Shown here one piece after another: positions 54,999 to 63,799 of a DNA stretch of 64,000 nucleotides; the stretch's first letter is position 1; every line of letters starts with the position of its first letter. The stretch lies in NCBI RefSeq assembly GCF_003185655.1, contig NZ_QHJQ01000006.1:146603-210602 (forward strand), read 5' to 3'. The notes beneath the pieces are model-generated. The model was not told the origin of the DNA and did no database searches. It worked only from the letters and a program-made list of their open reading frames with translations. Origin of the DNA: Coraliomargarita sinensis. GTDB taxonomy: Bacteria; Verrucomicrobiota; Verrucomicrobiia; Opitutales; Coraliomargaritaceae. The translations under genes and the position numbers were made by a program.

Positions 54999-56546
54999 AT
55001 GTCCTACGCACTCGGCATCGACTCCTCCACGCAAAGCTGCTCCGCCATCGTCATCGATACGGAAGCCGGAAAAATTGTTGCGGAAGCATCCGTAAACTTC
55101 GGCGAACACCTTCCGCAATACCAAGCCCCCCAGGGTTTCATTCCGGACGGCCCGGACGGCGAGGTGCACTCGGACCCACGTATGTGGCTCGACGCGCTGG
55201 AAATGCTACTCGAAGCCCTCGGCAAGCACTGCGACCTGTCGAAAGTGGCCGCCATTTCCGGCGCCGGACAGCAGCACGGTTCAGTTTATCTGAATGAGAA
55301 CTGGCTCGATGCCCTCGCCTCGCTTTCATCCGAAGACTCCCTCTCGAGTCAGTTGGAACGCTGCCTGACCAGAAAGACATCCCCGATCTGGATGGACAGC
55401 TCGACTGGCGAAGAGTGCGCGGAGATTGCTGCCGCCGTCGGTGGCAACGATCAGGTCTGTGCCAAGTCCGGCTCCATCGCGATTGAGCGCTTCACCGGAC
55501 CCCAGATTCGCCGCTTCTATAAACAGGACGCCGAAGCTTACGCTGCGACCGCACGCATTCATCTTGTCAGTTCTTTTCTTTGCTCGGTACTTTGCGGGGC
55601 CGATGCGCCCATCGATACCGGTGACGGTGCTGGCATGAACCTGCTCAATATCCAGTCCTGGTCCTGGGATGAAGATTTGCTCGAGGCCACCGCCCCGAAC
55701 CTGGGCGGAAAACTTCCTGCCGTTCAGCCAGGCACGACGGTTGCCGGCCAGATCGCGCCCTACTTCGTGAAAAAATTCGGCTTCGCGGCCGAAACGCCGA
55801 TCACCGTCTTCACCGGCGACAATCCCAGCAGTCTCGTCGGCATGGGGGCCAGTAAGCCGGGCAAGCTGGTCATCTCGCTCGGCACCTCCGACACCTTTTT
55901 CGCCGCCATGCCCGAAGTCGTGGCCGACCCCAACGGTTGCGGCCATGTCTTCGGTAATCCCACCGGAGGTTCCATGTCGCTGCAGTGCTTCGTCAACGGC
56001 TCCCTGGCCCGGGAGGAAGTCAAAGATAAGTTCAACTACGACTGGGATCAGTTCACCGCCGCTTTCACCAAGACTCCGATCGGCAACCACGGTAATGTCA
56101 TGGTGCCTTTCTTCCGCTCCGAAATCAGCCCGCGAATTGATCTGGATGCCCCGATCCTCCAGGGCACGGAAGCTTTCCAAAACTGGGAAGAGCCCGATGC
56201 GGCCATTCGTGCCTGCGTCGAAGGACAGGCCATCAACATTAAACTTTGCAGCGATTGGATGCAGCTCAGCCCCGAGGTTATCTATCTGACCGGTGGTGCC
56301 TCCAGGAACGATGCCATCGCCCAGGTCATTGCCGATGTCTTTCAGGCCAATGTCCAGCGCCTCGCCGTGAGCGGCTCGGTGGGCCTTGGTGCCGCCATGC
56401 GCGCTGCCGACAACTCCCTCTCCTGCCGCATCAGTGATCTGGAAAATATCTTCTGCCAGCCGGAACCGGGCAGCACAATTGCACCCCAGGCCGATGCCGG
56501 CGCCTACGATTCACTGGCCAGCGCCTTCAGCGCTTGTCTGGCCTAG
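54999..56546 (+). CDS. xylB: xylulokinase
   Basis: A 515-residue FGGY kinase that phosphorylates xylulose. SYALGIDSSTQSC opens the ATP domain; SGAGQQHGSVY, WMDSSTGEEC, TGDNPSSLVGMG and LTGGASRNDAI follow. The last 36 bases overlap the 3' end of the opposite-strand gene at 56511. Confidence 0.95.
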   Translation: MSYALGIDSSTQSCSAIVIDTEAGKIVAEASVNFGEHLPQYQAPQGFIPDGPDGEVHSDPRMWLDALEMLLEALGKHCDLSKVAAISGAGQQHGSVYLNENWLDALASLSSEDSLSSQLERCLTRKTSPIWMDSSTGEECAEIAAAVGGNDQVCAKSGSIAIERFTGPQIRRFYKQDAEAYAATARIHLVSSFLCSVLCGADAPIDTGDGAGMNLLNIQSWSWDEDLLEATAPNLGGKLPAVQPGTTVAGQIAPYFVKKFGFAAETPITVFTGDNPSSLVGMGASKPGKLVISLGTSDTFFAAMPEVVADPNGCGHVFGNPTGGSMSLQCFVNGSLAREEVKDKFNYDWDQFTAAFTKTPIGNHGNVMVPFFRSEISPRIDLDAPILQGTEAFQNWEEPDAAIRACVEGQAINIKLCSDWMQLSPEVIYLTGGASRNDAIAQVIADVFQANVQRLAVSGSVGLGAAMRAADNSLSCRISDLENIFCQPEPGSTIAPQADAGAYDSLASAFSACLA

Positions 56547-57659
56547 CGCTTTCCCGATCGCTTCTTCGAGCACCTTGCTGTCCTCGAAGTCGCCCAGAAA
56601 GCCGGTCAAACGGTGCACGTATTTGTGTCGCTTCGTGCCTCTCAAATACGTTTCGAAGAGCGCGCCCAGGGATCGAGCCGCATTGAAATAAGCCGGATTC
56701 ACCCGCACAATGCGCAGTCTCAAAATTTCGTAGCGGGCCTCGATCAATTCCCGTAGTGCTTCATTTTCGCGCTCATCCCAGAGCTGGCTTAAGTTCAGCT
56801 CCTTGAATTCCGTATTGGAGAGGTCCGCCAGCGCGCCGATCCACAAACGCGAGACCACCATCGTTTCCATCGGCTCGTCCGCCGGAGTCAGCAAACCCAC
56901 CCACGAAGCAGTCCACCATTCATCGAGCGTCAGGCTCCCTGCCGCCGGATCAGCCGGTTGAATCAATGAAAGCAGCGCCTCGGAAATATCGAGCCCGGCG
57001 AGGCTCTGGCCCATCAAGGTGCGGACTTTCGGACGCGGTAATCCGATCTGTTCCATGGCCCAAAGCAGCGCGTAGCCATTGCTATCCTCGATGGTATCTT
57101 TCCATTTCCGCTGAAGCAATGTCGCCACAGTGGGAGTGCTTTCAGGCGCCAGCCAGGCGGCCAGCTTGATCGACTGGGCGGGGCGCAGGCTGAGGTAAGC
57201 CTTCGTTCCGATAGCTGCCACGGGCCACTCCGGTAGAAAATTCGGCCCCTCGTCCCCGTAATTCAAAACGGAGTACCGCACCAGGAGAGCCTCGGTCAAG
57301 GCCCGGCAGGTGGTACGAAGACCAAGGGACGCCTCCCAACGCAGGTCGAGATTCACAAACCCGCGCTCCCCCACCCGCACCTGGTAGTCGCCCTCGAATT
57401 CGGCATACTTCTCGGGTTTCAAACTCACGAGAATACGCTGCGGAAATTGCAGCGCCCCGGCATCGAGATAGCGCTCCGCCACCTTCACCACGTGGCTGCT
57501 CAATTCATCGACATAACTGACCGAACGGGCATCCAGGCCGATAATTTCATACTGGGCATTGCCGGCGGAGCGAAGCTCCGGGCTCTGTCCTTGCGCAGGC
57601 AGTAGCAGAACCAGCACCAGAAACCAGCTGACGATTACCTTGCCGGACGCGACAGCCAT
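56511..57659 (-). CDS. hypothetical exported protein
   Basis: A 382-residue protein with a signal peptide (about 1-24, VSWFLVLVLLLPAQG). The mature part is alpha/beta with no catalytic motif that I recognise; it has many Leu/Ala helices and a lipid-like WxxxW feature (EWWTASWVG). It overlaps xylB tail to tail and is downstream of two membrane-protein genes on its own strand, sharing one base with the 57659-58375 gene, so it may belong to a three-gene envelope operon. Confidence 0.8.
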   Translation of the reverse strand: MAVASGKVIVSWFLVLVLLLPAQGQSPELRSAGNAQYEIIGLDARSVSYVDELSSHVVKVAERYLDAGALQFPQRILVSLKPEKYAEFEGDYQVRVGERGFVNLDLRWEASLGLRTTCRALTEALLVRYSVLNYGDEGPNFLPEWPVAAIGTKAYLSLRPAQSIKLAAWLAPESTPTVATLLQRKWKDTIEDSNGYALLWAMEQIGLPRPKVRTLMGQSLAGLDISEALLSLIQPADPAAGSLTLDEWWTASWVGLLTPADEPMETMVVSRLWIGALADLSNTEFKELNLSQLWDERENEALRELIEARYEILRLRIVRVNPAYFNAARSLGALFETYLRGTKRHKYVHRLTGFLGDFEDSKVLEEAIGKALGQTSAEGAGQ

Positions 57660-58375
57660 CAGGGCGTATCCAATGTGAGAACGAGTTCGCCGTTCTTAAT
57701 CTCTACGGACTGTACCCGGTCCCAGGCTTCGCGGATCACTTTGTATTCCTCGGCGGCACTGAAACCCTTGATGACCTTCGAGACCATTTGAGCACCCAAC
57801 TGCCCGGGCAGCGGAATCGCGGCTCCACCCACCTGCAAGCGGTCCACCACCAATTTCACCGGCGTTCCGCGGCTGTAGCGGGCCTGAGCACTCAATACAT
57901 AATCACCATCCAGCCCGTAACCGGTAATATCGGAGGGCAGGTTCAAATAGAGCGTTCCTTCTTCGCTAATCCCGAGATTGGGAACATCCGGCACCAAGGT
58001 CAGCCCGGAACTTTCCTCCTCGGTCACCGGTACGGAGCTGCGAAAATTGGCTCCGAACCACGCGTTAATCTCACCGGGCGACAAAGTGATGGTCTGGGCC
58101 GTCCCTTCGATCAACTCCTTGCGTTTTAATTCCCATGTGCGTGACCGCAGCGTCGGCCCTTCGATATAGAAGGCATCACCGGGAACCGGATCGAGTGATT
58201 CACGAGCCTCCATTTCCACCTTGCGCTCTTCCAAACTGGAATAGCCCTTAAGTGGGAAAGACATCATGTAAATAATCCCGAGGAGCATCCCGAGGAATGC
58301 CATCGCGGCCCCGTAGAGATAAACGGGCCAATGGCTGGGTTCGGACTTTTCTTTCTTTGAGGTCTTGGATGGCAT
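57659..58375 (-). CDS. hypothetical single-pass membrane protein
   Basis: A 238-residue protein with a basic cytoplasmic start (KTSKKEKSEPS) and one helix (about 17-40); the rest should be outside the cytoplasm. The external part is beta-rich with DITGYGLDGDYVLSAQARYS and a VKLVVDRLQVGG strand. Function is unknown. It is middle in the operon 59002-56511. Confidence 0.8.
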   Translation of the reverse strand: MPSKTSKKEKSEPSHWPVYLYGAAMAFLGMLLGIIYMMSFPLKGYSSLEERKVEMEARESLDPVPGDAFYIEGPTLRSRTWELKRKELIEGTAQTITLSPGEINAWFGANFRSSVPVTEEESSGLTLVPDVPNLGISEEGTLYLNLPSDITGYGLDGDYVLSAQARYSRGTPVKLVVDRLQVGGAAIPLPGQLGAQMVSKVIKGFSAAEEYKVIREAWDRVQSVEIKNGELVLTLDTP

Positions 58376-58393
58376 GTGTGTTAAATGTTCAGG

Positions 58394-59002
58394 TTAAAGG
58401 GCGACCGTCCGGCGCTGTTCCATGGCTCGAAAGGATAATGCCGTATAGGCGATCATAACAACAAAGCCGAAGAAGATGGCAAAGCCGTAAAGCGGTAAGA
58501 CCACAGCACAAATACCGGTAAAAACCAGGGCCGGGATAATCAGCCGGTGGAAGGCTCCGTAAGCCATCCGGATAATCAGCACAACATCCAGCAGGTCCTT
58601 AAAATCAGAGCGCGACAGATAACGATACAGCGCCGCACTGAAAACGATGGGCGAGAGAAGAAAAACCACTAAGACCAGGAGCCAGGCCAGCGCACCCAAT
58701 CCGACCGCTTTGAACAATACGGAGAACGCCAGTGCGAGGAGGAGCGGCAACAGCCAGTAGGCAAGCCAAACCACGGCAAACTTGAGACCATCAGTAAAAA
58801 GTCCGGCCCAGTCATCCCAATCCGGCAAGGCGACACGCCCCGTTCGCCGAACCCCCTTGCCCAGTCGCAAAAGGTAACCGAATGCCAGAAAATTGACAAC
58901 TGGCACGAAGGAGAGCAGGCCTCCTACCAGCACTTTCAGCCAGAAACCGGGCAAACCGAGCATACGTGAGAAAACTTCTTCAAATATTGGCGTTTCCTTC
59001 AT
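58394..59002 (-). CDS. DUF4013-like polytopic membrane protein
   Basis: A 202-residue protein with five or so hydrophobic helices; the spacing and the FLAFGYLLRLGKGVRRTG / LPDWDDWAGLF loop match DUF4013 membrane proteins of unknown role. It begins the three-gene set and its start codon is only 4 bases from the divergent polyprenyl synthase start. Confidence 0.78.
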   Translation of the reverse strand: MKETPIFEEVFSRMLGLPGFWLKVLVGGLLSFVPVVNFLAFGYLLRLGKGVRRTGRVALPDWDDWAGLFTDGLKFAVVWLAYWLLPLLLALAFSVLFKAVGLGALAWLLVLVVFLLSPIVFSAALYRYLSRSDFKDLLDVVLIIRMAYGAFHRLIIPALVFTGICAVVLPLYGFAIFFGFVVMIAYTALSFRAMEQRRTVAL

Positions 59003-59006
59003 AAAG

Positions 59007-59912
59007 ATGTTCGCTCAATGTAAGTTAGTGAATGAGGCATTAAAAGAAAAATTGCAGGAGTTGCGTAATTGCGTGGAGACGGGTATCGATACTCTTATTC
59101 CTCCGGCAGCGACCCGGCCGACCCGGCTGCATCAGGCCATGCGTTACTCCATGGAAGCGGGCGGGAAGCGGATCCGTCCGGCATTGCTCATACTGGCCAG
59201 TGAATTATTCCCCACCGGCCACAACCCTCTGGCCGCTGCCGTCGCCGTGGAATGCCTCCACACCTACACCCTCATCCACGACGATTTACCAGCTGTTGAC
59301 AACAGCGACCTGCGCCGCGGCCGCCCCGCCTGCCATAAGGAGTTCGACGAGGCGACCGCCATTCTCGCCGGCGATGCCCTGCTCACTTATGCTTTCCAAC
59401 TGCTTGCGCACACTTACGACGACTGCCCGAAGCTCGCCACCGCGCTGATCGGCGACCTCGCCACCGCCAGCGGCAGCCAGCACCTCATCGGAGGGCAGAT
59501 GGAGGACATTGAAAACGAGGGCAAGGCTGTGGAAGCGGGGACCCTGCACTACATCCACGAGAATAAAACCGCCGCCCTCCTCACCGCCGCCCTGCTCATG
59601 GGCCTGCGCTTCAGCGACCCCGGTCAGGATAAAGTCGAGGCCATGCGATTGGTCGGCACCCATCTCGGCCTGGCCTTTCAAATTATCGACGACATCCTCG
59701 ACGCCACCTCGGACGCCGAAACCATGGGCAAACCCGTGGGCAACGACGCTTCGGCGAACAAATCCACCTACGTGGCCCTTCACGGTATCGAGGGCGCGCG
59801 CGCCGAGGCCGGGCGCCACACCGCAGCCGCCATCGAAGCCGCAAGAAAGCTTGGCGGCGAAAATGAAATACTCATTGCCCTGATTCAGGATTTGGGTGAG
59901 CGGATCAATTGA
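59007..59912 (+). CDS. ispA: polyprenyl (farnesyl) diphosphate synthase
   Basis: A 301-residue trans-prenyltransferase that builds C15 or longer isoprenoid diphosphates. First Asp-rich motif DDLPAVDN (92-99) with following LRRGRP, second motif IIDDILD; GGKRIRPAL is the IPP site. Spacing fits farnesyl/geranylgeranyl synthases. The start ATG 59007 is preferred over 58893, which lies inside the divergent gene. Confidence 0.93.
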   Translation: MFAQCKLVNEALKEKLQELRNCVETGIDTLIPPAATRPTRLHQAMRYSMEAGGKRIRPALLILASELFPTGHNPLAAAVAVECLHTYTLIHDDLPAVDNSDLRRGRPACHKEFDEATAILAGDALLTYAFQLLAHTYDDCPKLATALIGDLATASGSQHLIGGQMEDIENEGKAVEAGTLHYIHENKTAALLTAALLMGLRFSDPGQDKVEAMRLVGTHLGLAFQIIDDILDATSDAETMGKPVGNDASANKSTYVALHGIEGARAEAGRHTAAAIEAARKLGGENEILIALIQDLGERIN

Positions 59913-59947
59913 TCGTCCCGTAGAAAGTACAGCAAGAAGGGCCGGAC

Positions 59948-60439
59948 CTAGCGTGACCACATCCCCAACTCGTCTTTGACCGTGTTGTAAAATTCCGAGG
60001 CCAGCGCCTGCTGGTTCCCACGGAAATCGAAGATGGAATCGCCCAGCAGTGTTCCGAAAATACCTGTTTCGCGCGATCCCTCACCTTCGAAGCATACCAG
60101 AGGCACAAGCTCATCCGAATTTTTCAATTCGAGAGACACCCATATTTTCTCGTACCCATCCTGCCAGAATTCAAAACCGAAGTCGTTCCAATCCTCAAAA
60201 CCAAAGCTTACGTCGCTCACCTGGTCATAACAAACGAAGTCGGATGCTTTTTTGAACCACCAGGTCTTACGGTAGATTTCTATATAGCGCTTCTCCCTTT
60301 CAAAAGTCACCACCCGCTTGCAGCTGAATAAATAAAACAACTGCTGCAGGAAGGAAGAACGGGCCACGATGCGCCCGGACGAGCGTACCACGCACGGTTT
60401 CAGACTGAGGAAATTCAAGGTTACGGTCTCTAAACTCAT
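59948..60439 (-). CDS. hypothetical protein, last cassette-region gene
   Basis: A 163-residue protein I do not recognise. It starts with a beta-type stretch (SLETVTLNFLSLKP), then a helical hydrophobic patch (SFLQQLFYLFSC), then an aromatic-rich middle (RKTWWFKKASDF, FGFEDWNDFGFEFW). It is 16 bases after the previous gene, with no full palindrome between them. A GTAGAAAG word at 59920-59927 could be a decayed cassette end. Confidence 0.65.
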   Translation of the reverse strand: MSLETVTLNFLSLKPCVVRSSGRIVARSSFLQQLFYLFSCKRVVTFEREKRYIEIYRKTWWFKKASDFVCYDQVSDVSFGFEDWNDFGFEFWQDGYEKIWVSLELKNSDELVPLVCFEGEGSRETGIFGTLLGDSIFDFRGNQQALASEFYNTVKDELGMWSR

Positions 60440-60455
60440 CGTTGTGCTCTGTCGT

Positions 60456-61013
60456 TCAGCGCGGTTCGTCTTTGATGCTTTGCTGCATCACCTTCAGTAA
60501 TTCCCTCAAGCCCGGGTGCTCACTGCTGAAATAGCGATTGAAGTCAGGATTATAGATACTCTCTTCGATTATCTTTTCCCCTTTCTCATAGAAGGTCAGC
60601 GTCACCTTACTTGAAGTCGTCGATGCGCTGTAGCGTTCTCCACGTTGCATATATGTGACTCCGTCATCAGTCCTGGTTTCCAATGGCTTTGGATTTGTAC
60701 TTCTCCGGAAACCAGTAATCTCCGAGTCAATGCCTTTAATTTCGGGCTTACTTAAGATCTTCGGCCGGGCGGCAATTGCCGAGTGCTTCTCTGGGGTATC
60801 CCGGTCGGGGCGTAGCAAAGCGGTGCATATGGTTTCCCCGCCTATCATCTCAAACTCGTAGATGTTATCAAAAACACGAAAGCAGCTGGACATCTCCATC
60901 TGTATCTGAATTCGATCACCCTCCTCCATATGGGACATGAGCGGCTGCGCTTCCACTTCCCATGAGAGCAGGCATATGAAAAAGATGAGACAGTATCTGG
61001 ATCGTTGCTTCAT
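60456..61013 (-). CDS. hypothetical exported protein, cassette-region gene
   Basis: A 185-residue protein with a signal peptide (about 1-22, SRYCLIFFICLLSWEVEA). The mature part has no known domain; three cysteines are left before residue 70. Its stop region carries GACGAACC (minus strand), like the other genes of the array. Function unknown. Confidence 0.7.
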   Translation of the reverse strand: MKQRSRYCLIFFICLLSWEVEAQPLMSHMEEGDRIQIQMEMSSCFRVFDNIYEFEMIGGETICTALLRPDRDTPEKHSAIAARPKILSKPEIKGIDSEITGFRRSTNPKPLETRTDDGVTYMQRGERYSASTTSSKVTLTFYEKGEKIIEESIYNPDFNRYFSSEHPGLRELLKVMQQSIKDEPR

Positions 61014-61027
61014 TCGCTTATCGAGCT

Positions 61028-61114
61028 TCGCAACCGACCGCGGGCATAGTGGTTCAAGTGATTCTCGGATTTTCGAGCAGCTTACATGGGTTGACCTGAG
61101 CCGGCTGGTTCTAC
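61028..61114 (-). repeat. attC-like site (weak right core), 87 bp
   Basis: Minus strand: GTAGAAC at the 3' end of the 61119 gene, followed by CAGCCGG; the far side has CGGTCGGTTGCGA. AACC-AG-CCG pairs with CGG-TC-GGTT. The last 7-mer does not fit the standard core well, so this site may be decayed. Confidence 0.4.
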
Positions 61115-61118
61115 TTTT

Positions 61119-61466
61119 TTATTCGATGCTCGTGATTTTTCCTTCCGGTGTCGCTTTGATTATTCCACTAATCGGATCAGCATTGCTTTCAATTCCAACT
61201 GTATACTTGAAAACTTCGAGTCCGCTAGGATCAACTCCATAATCCACAATCATCATTAGGTAGCGTTCTGTTTTCGTCGGGAAATCCGGACCATACTTAA
61301 TCCCGAACCCTTTAGTGACCAATTTATTTTTCGCTTCAAAGATGTCGTCTCCGATTTTAATCTCCGACCTTGCTGCTTCACTTTTTTCGGACACGACTTG
61401 ATCTCTTTGCGAATTGCAACCTGCTAAGAATAAGACGATCAGTAAAATGGTAATTCGGTGTATCAT
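61119..61466 (-). CDS. small lipoprotein, cassette-region gene
   Basis: About 115 residues. The signal IHRITILLIVLFLAGC ends in a lipobox (LAGC), so the mature protein should be lipidated at Cys17 by the general pathway (lspA is in the window). The rest has no recognised domain. ATG 61466 is used because it gives a proper lipoprotein signal; an upstream ATG at 61478 falls inside the attC-like core. Confidence 0.75.
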   Translation of the reverse strand: MIHRITILLIVLFLAGCNSQRDQVVSEKSEAARSEIKIGDDIFEAKNKLVTKGFGIKYGPDFPTKTERYLMMIVDYGVDPSGLEVFKYTVGIESNADPISGIIKATPEGKITSIE

Positions 61467-61469
61467 TTT

Positions 61470-61525
61470 GTAGAACATTAAAGGAGTGGCGCGCCTACGG
61501 CGTTGCCACTTCCGCCTGGTTCATC
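61470..61525 (-). repeat. attC-like site, 56 bp
   Basis: Minus strand: GATGAAC directly after a TAA stop, CCAGGCGG, then AGTGGC-AA-CGCC-GTA-GGCG-C-GCCACT, and GTTCTAC four bases before the next ATG. The nested stem with unpaired bases on one arm is the typical fold of an attC site. Confidence 0.65.
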
Positions 61526-62101
61526 TTATCTGGTCTGGAGTGCGATGGATTTGATTTTCACTAAGGATTTCTCCCCATTGACGTAAAAACCAATTCGATT
61601 CCCAGCAAGTTCAGGAAGCTTGGACTGACCGACACGCTTTCCGTTAATGTAAAAATAAATATTCTGACTTTTTTTCACAACTTGAATTTCGTTTTCAGAA
61701 CTATCAATTGCGTCGGAACCTAATCGGAAGATATAGTCTCTCCAATTCGCGCCTAGGTCTCTTGCCTTGTGAGATGCATAGGTAAACCACTTCTCTGAAC
61801 TGTTGATAAGCAAAATATGATAATCTCCTTCATTTCCGCCGAAAACAATACCAGTTGTGTTCCAGACCGGTTCTTTCGATTCAAATTCTAATGTGATCGT
61901 GTAGCTATCAAACTCGTCAAGCGTAACAGGTAGTTCTGGAAGATAGGTGATGGAACGGCTTTGCACGAGGTGCTCAGTGTTCATTGTGATCTTGAAGATG
62001 CTGTCAAAATCACTCGATATCCATTCACTTTTCTTTTCTGCAGCTAGGTCGGAAGAAACGAGCAATGTAAGACATGTTAGTAGTATTTTGGTTGATTTCA
62101 T
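61526..62101 (-). CDS. exported concanavalin-like (LamG-type) protein, cassette-region gene
   Basis: A 191-residue protein. A signal peptide (1-21) precedes a beta-sandwich-like chain: SYTITLEFE, TTGIVFGGNEGDYHILL, IQVVKKSQNIYFYINGKRVG and GNRIGFYVNG are strands typical of concanavalin/LamG folds that bind carbohydrate. No catalytic residue is clear. ATG 62101 is used; a GTG at 62152 would start inside the attC-like site. Confidence 0.75.
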   Translation of the reverse strand: MKSTKILLTCLTLLVSSDLAAEKKSEWISSDFDSIFKITMNTEHLVQSRSITYLPELPVTLDEFDSYTITLEFESKEPVWNTTGIVFGGNEGDYHILLINSSEKWFTYASHKARDLGANWRDYIFRLGSDAIDSSENEIQVVKKSQNIYFYINGKRVGQSKLPELAGNRIGFYVNGEKSLVKIKSIALQTR

Positions 62102-62113
62102 TTTTTGTTTTTT

Positions 62114-62168
62114 GATGAACGGTGAGGAGTGGCGAAGCCAAGCCGTTGCCACCTGCGGCTTGTTAAGT
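62114..62168 (-). repeat. attC-like site, 55 bp
   Basis: Minus strand: ACTTAAC, in which TAA is the stop codon of the 62163 gene, then AAGCCGCAG, inner stem GTGGC / GCCAC, and GTTCATC 12 bases before the next ATG. The left core fits the RYYYAAC consensus. Confidence 0.65.
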
Positions 62169-62597
62169 CTTTGGGTTTATTTCAGTAAAAAGTTTAAAGC
62201 TTCCATCTGGCTTCTCGCTGGCTGTCATGATGATAGATCTTTTTTCAGACAGGAAGATAATACTTTCGTATACGATTTTGGTCTCAGATTCCGACTTTCG
62301 ATATACACTTATCTTTCCTTTATCCAGTTTGATAGGCAGTCTTAAGTAAGCACGTTCTTGGGGCTTAAATACTTTCTTCTCTTCTTCTATTTTGACTACA
62401 ATGACATCGCTGCACTCGTTGACAAAGTAGATGGAATGCATGGGGCCAATCTCAACAGCTTCTTTTTCAACTTCTTTGCCTGGGAGATCGCCTAACGGCT
62501 GTGGGCTATCAGTTCTCTGCGATAATACGAGATAGACTAAAAGTCCAAACAGCAAAAGACTGACTGCGACTACAGCCGGTTGGCGGCTTTTTTTCAT
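62163..62597 (-). CDS. single-pass membrane protein, cassette-region gene
   Basis: A 144-residue protein with a basic start (MKKSRQ) and one helix (about 8-26); the rest should be outside. It has beta-type hydrophobic/charged alternation (IVVKIEEEKKVF, KISVYRKS) but no known domain. Its stop codon is inside the attC-like site. Confidence 0.72.
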   Translation of the reverse strand: MKKSRQPAVVAVSLLLFGLLVYLVLSQRTDSPQPLGDLPGKEVEKEAVEIGPMHSIYFVNECSDVIVVKIEEEKKVFKPQERAYLRLPIKLDKGKISVYRKSESETKIVYESIIFLSEKRSIIMTASEKPDGSFKLFTEINPKT

Positions 62598-62602
62598 TTC
62601 TT

Positions 62603-62689
62603 ACCCAACGTAGTGGACACTCGACCAGCCTTCAAGCTTTGGAGTCCTAGTGATTTTTAGAATTTTACGGGCGGCTTATCTGGTTGAGC
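62603..62689 (-). repeat. attC-like site with canonical cores, 87 bp
   Basis: Minus strand: GCTCAAC (fits RYYYAAC) over the last codons of the 62676 gene, an inner AACCAG that can pair with CTGGTC, and GTTGGGT (fits GTTRRRY), 5 bases before the next ATG. Both ends match the attC core consensus. Confidence 0.7.
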
Positions 62690-63158
62690 GCTCCACCTGG
62701 TTCTCCGATTCTGTTTTCTTTGGTTTAATACGCTCCCAATGCTGCTTCCATAGTGAAATTGAATACTCTCGCTTCTCTTTCGATGAGTCCCACTGGTAAT
62801 CGTAGCTAGTCTTGCAAATTACGATGAGTGCGACATTCGCCCAGTAGCGAGTAGTAGCCATTCCTGCTAGAGGGTAACCCGCTCCTACATGCATAGACTC
62901 GTCAGACAGTGCATCGATCAAATACGGAACATCTTCTATAGTCCCATGCTCGATAAACCACTGTGCTGATTCAGCGCGATAAGTTAAGTGCGAACCTACC
63001 AGCCCCCTGCGAACCGCCGGAGCATGGGTTCTGAATTTTTCTTCAGCATGGAGTGCGGGTAAAAGCTTTTCGGGATCGATTGATTCGACTTGTGGCGCAA
63101 TACGGTCAGCAGCGAAGCTGGCCGAATACACGAGGAAGTATATCAAGACGAATTTCAT
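62676..63158 (-). CDS. exported HEAT-like protein, cassette-region gene
   Basis: A 160-residue protein with a signal peptide (1-16, YFLVYSASFA). A helical pair (ESAQWFIEHGTIEDVPYLID) resembles a HEAT repeat, a protein-binding fold. The charged C-terminus is rich in Lys and Glu. No enzyme motif. Function unknown. Confidence 0.7.
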   Translation of the reverse strand: MKFVLIYFLVYSASFAADRIAPQVESIDPEKLLPALHAEEKFRTHAPAVRRGLVGSHLTYRAESAQWFIEHGTIEDVPYLIDALSDESMHVGAGYPLAGMATTRYWANVALIVICKTSYDYQWDSSKEKREYSISLWKQHWERIKPKKTESENQVERSTR

Positions 63159-63161
63159 TTT

Positions 63162-63222
63162 GGAGAACGTCGAGCTCTGGCACGGCGCGTTAGCGACGTT
63201 GTCCAGTAGCGTCTGGTTCTAC
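63162..63222 (-). repeat. attC-like site, 61 bp
   Basis: Minus strand: GTAGAAC-CAGACGC, inner CTGG / CCAG, and GTTCTCC, three bases before ATG. The outer 7-mers pair at 6 of 7 positions. The stop codon of the 63190 gene is inside the site. Confidence 0.65.
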
Positions 63223-63792
63223 CTTATTAATTAAATCGTTCAGAAACTTTGAATAGGTCTCGTGTGTAGTCTGATTCGAGTCAAATCTAGCCGCGACTAC
63301 AAGGGGCTTTCCATAATCAAAAGTCTCACCGGTGTCCTGCGGAGCAAATAGTCCATCTAAGGGAGACTTATTTCCTCCTGGTAGCGAAACTTTCATCACC
63401 AATGTCGTGTGATGACTTTCCGGGGGTAAGTCCTCTTTTCCTATTTGCTCTTCGTAGCGCTTTCTTTCCCCAAAAGCGGCTTCAGCAAACTCGATCATCC
63501 TTTCCTTTATTTCGTTCACTTCTTTTAGGGTGATGAATCGCTTCGCGACAGGCAGATTCTGACCTGAATCTCGGTCGCCTCCCACTACAACCGATAGAAG
63601 GAACTGAGCGTCAGGAAGTCTCTGTATGATGAGATATTTCGAGGATCCGTAATCGCCATGCCAGTATGCGACACCAAATTGCAATGAAAGCCAGTCATCA
63701 CGTTCAAAGGAATCCATTCTTTTTTCGTATATGTTCGCACATACGACAGATACCACGATCAGTTGGGACATCGCTATGAGGAGTGCTTTCAT
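63190..63792 (-). CDS. hypothetical exported protein, first visible cassette-region gene
   Basis: A 200-residue protein with a signal peptide (about 1-18, LLIAMSQLIVVSVVCA). The mature part is acidic and soluble, with no recognised domain; a KRMIEF-type amphipathic helix precedes a beta region. ATG 63792 is used: it follows GTTCTAC and gives a signal peptide; the upstream in-frame codons run into the IS element. Function unknown. Confidence 0.72.
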   Translation of the reverse strand: MKALLIAMSQLIVVSVVCANIYEKRMDSFERDDWLSLQFGVAYWHGDYGSSKYLIIQRLPDAQFLLSVVVGGDRDSGQNLPVAKRFITLKEVNEIKERMIEFAEAAFGERKRYEEQIGKEDLPPESHHTTLVMKVSLPGGNKSPLDGLFAPQDTGETFDYGKPLVVAARFDSNQTTHETYSKFLNDLINKVEPDATGQRR

Positions 63793-63799
63793 TTTCTCT

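Noticed and set aside
55326..56180. 284-codon open frame antisense to xylB
   Set aside because: A shadow of the conserved xylulokinase gene.
60440..60470. A full attC site between the 60456 and 59948 genes
   Set aside because: Only a left-type core GACGAAC is present; the gap is 16 bases and has no right core, so the two genes may share one cassette.
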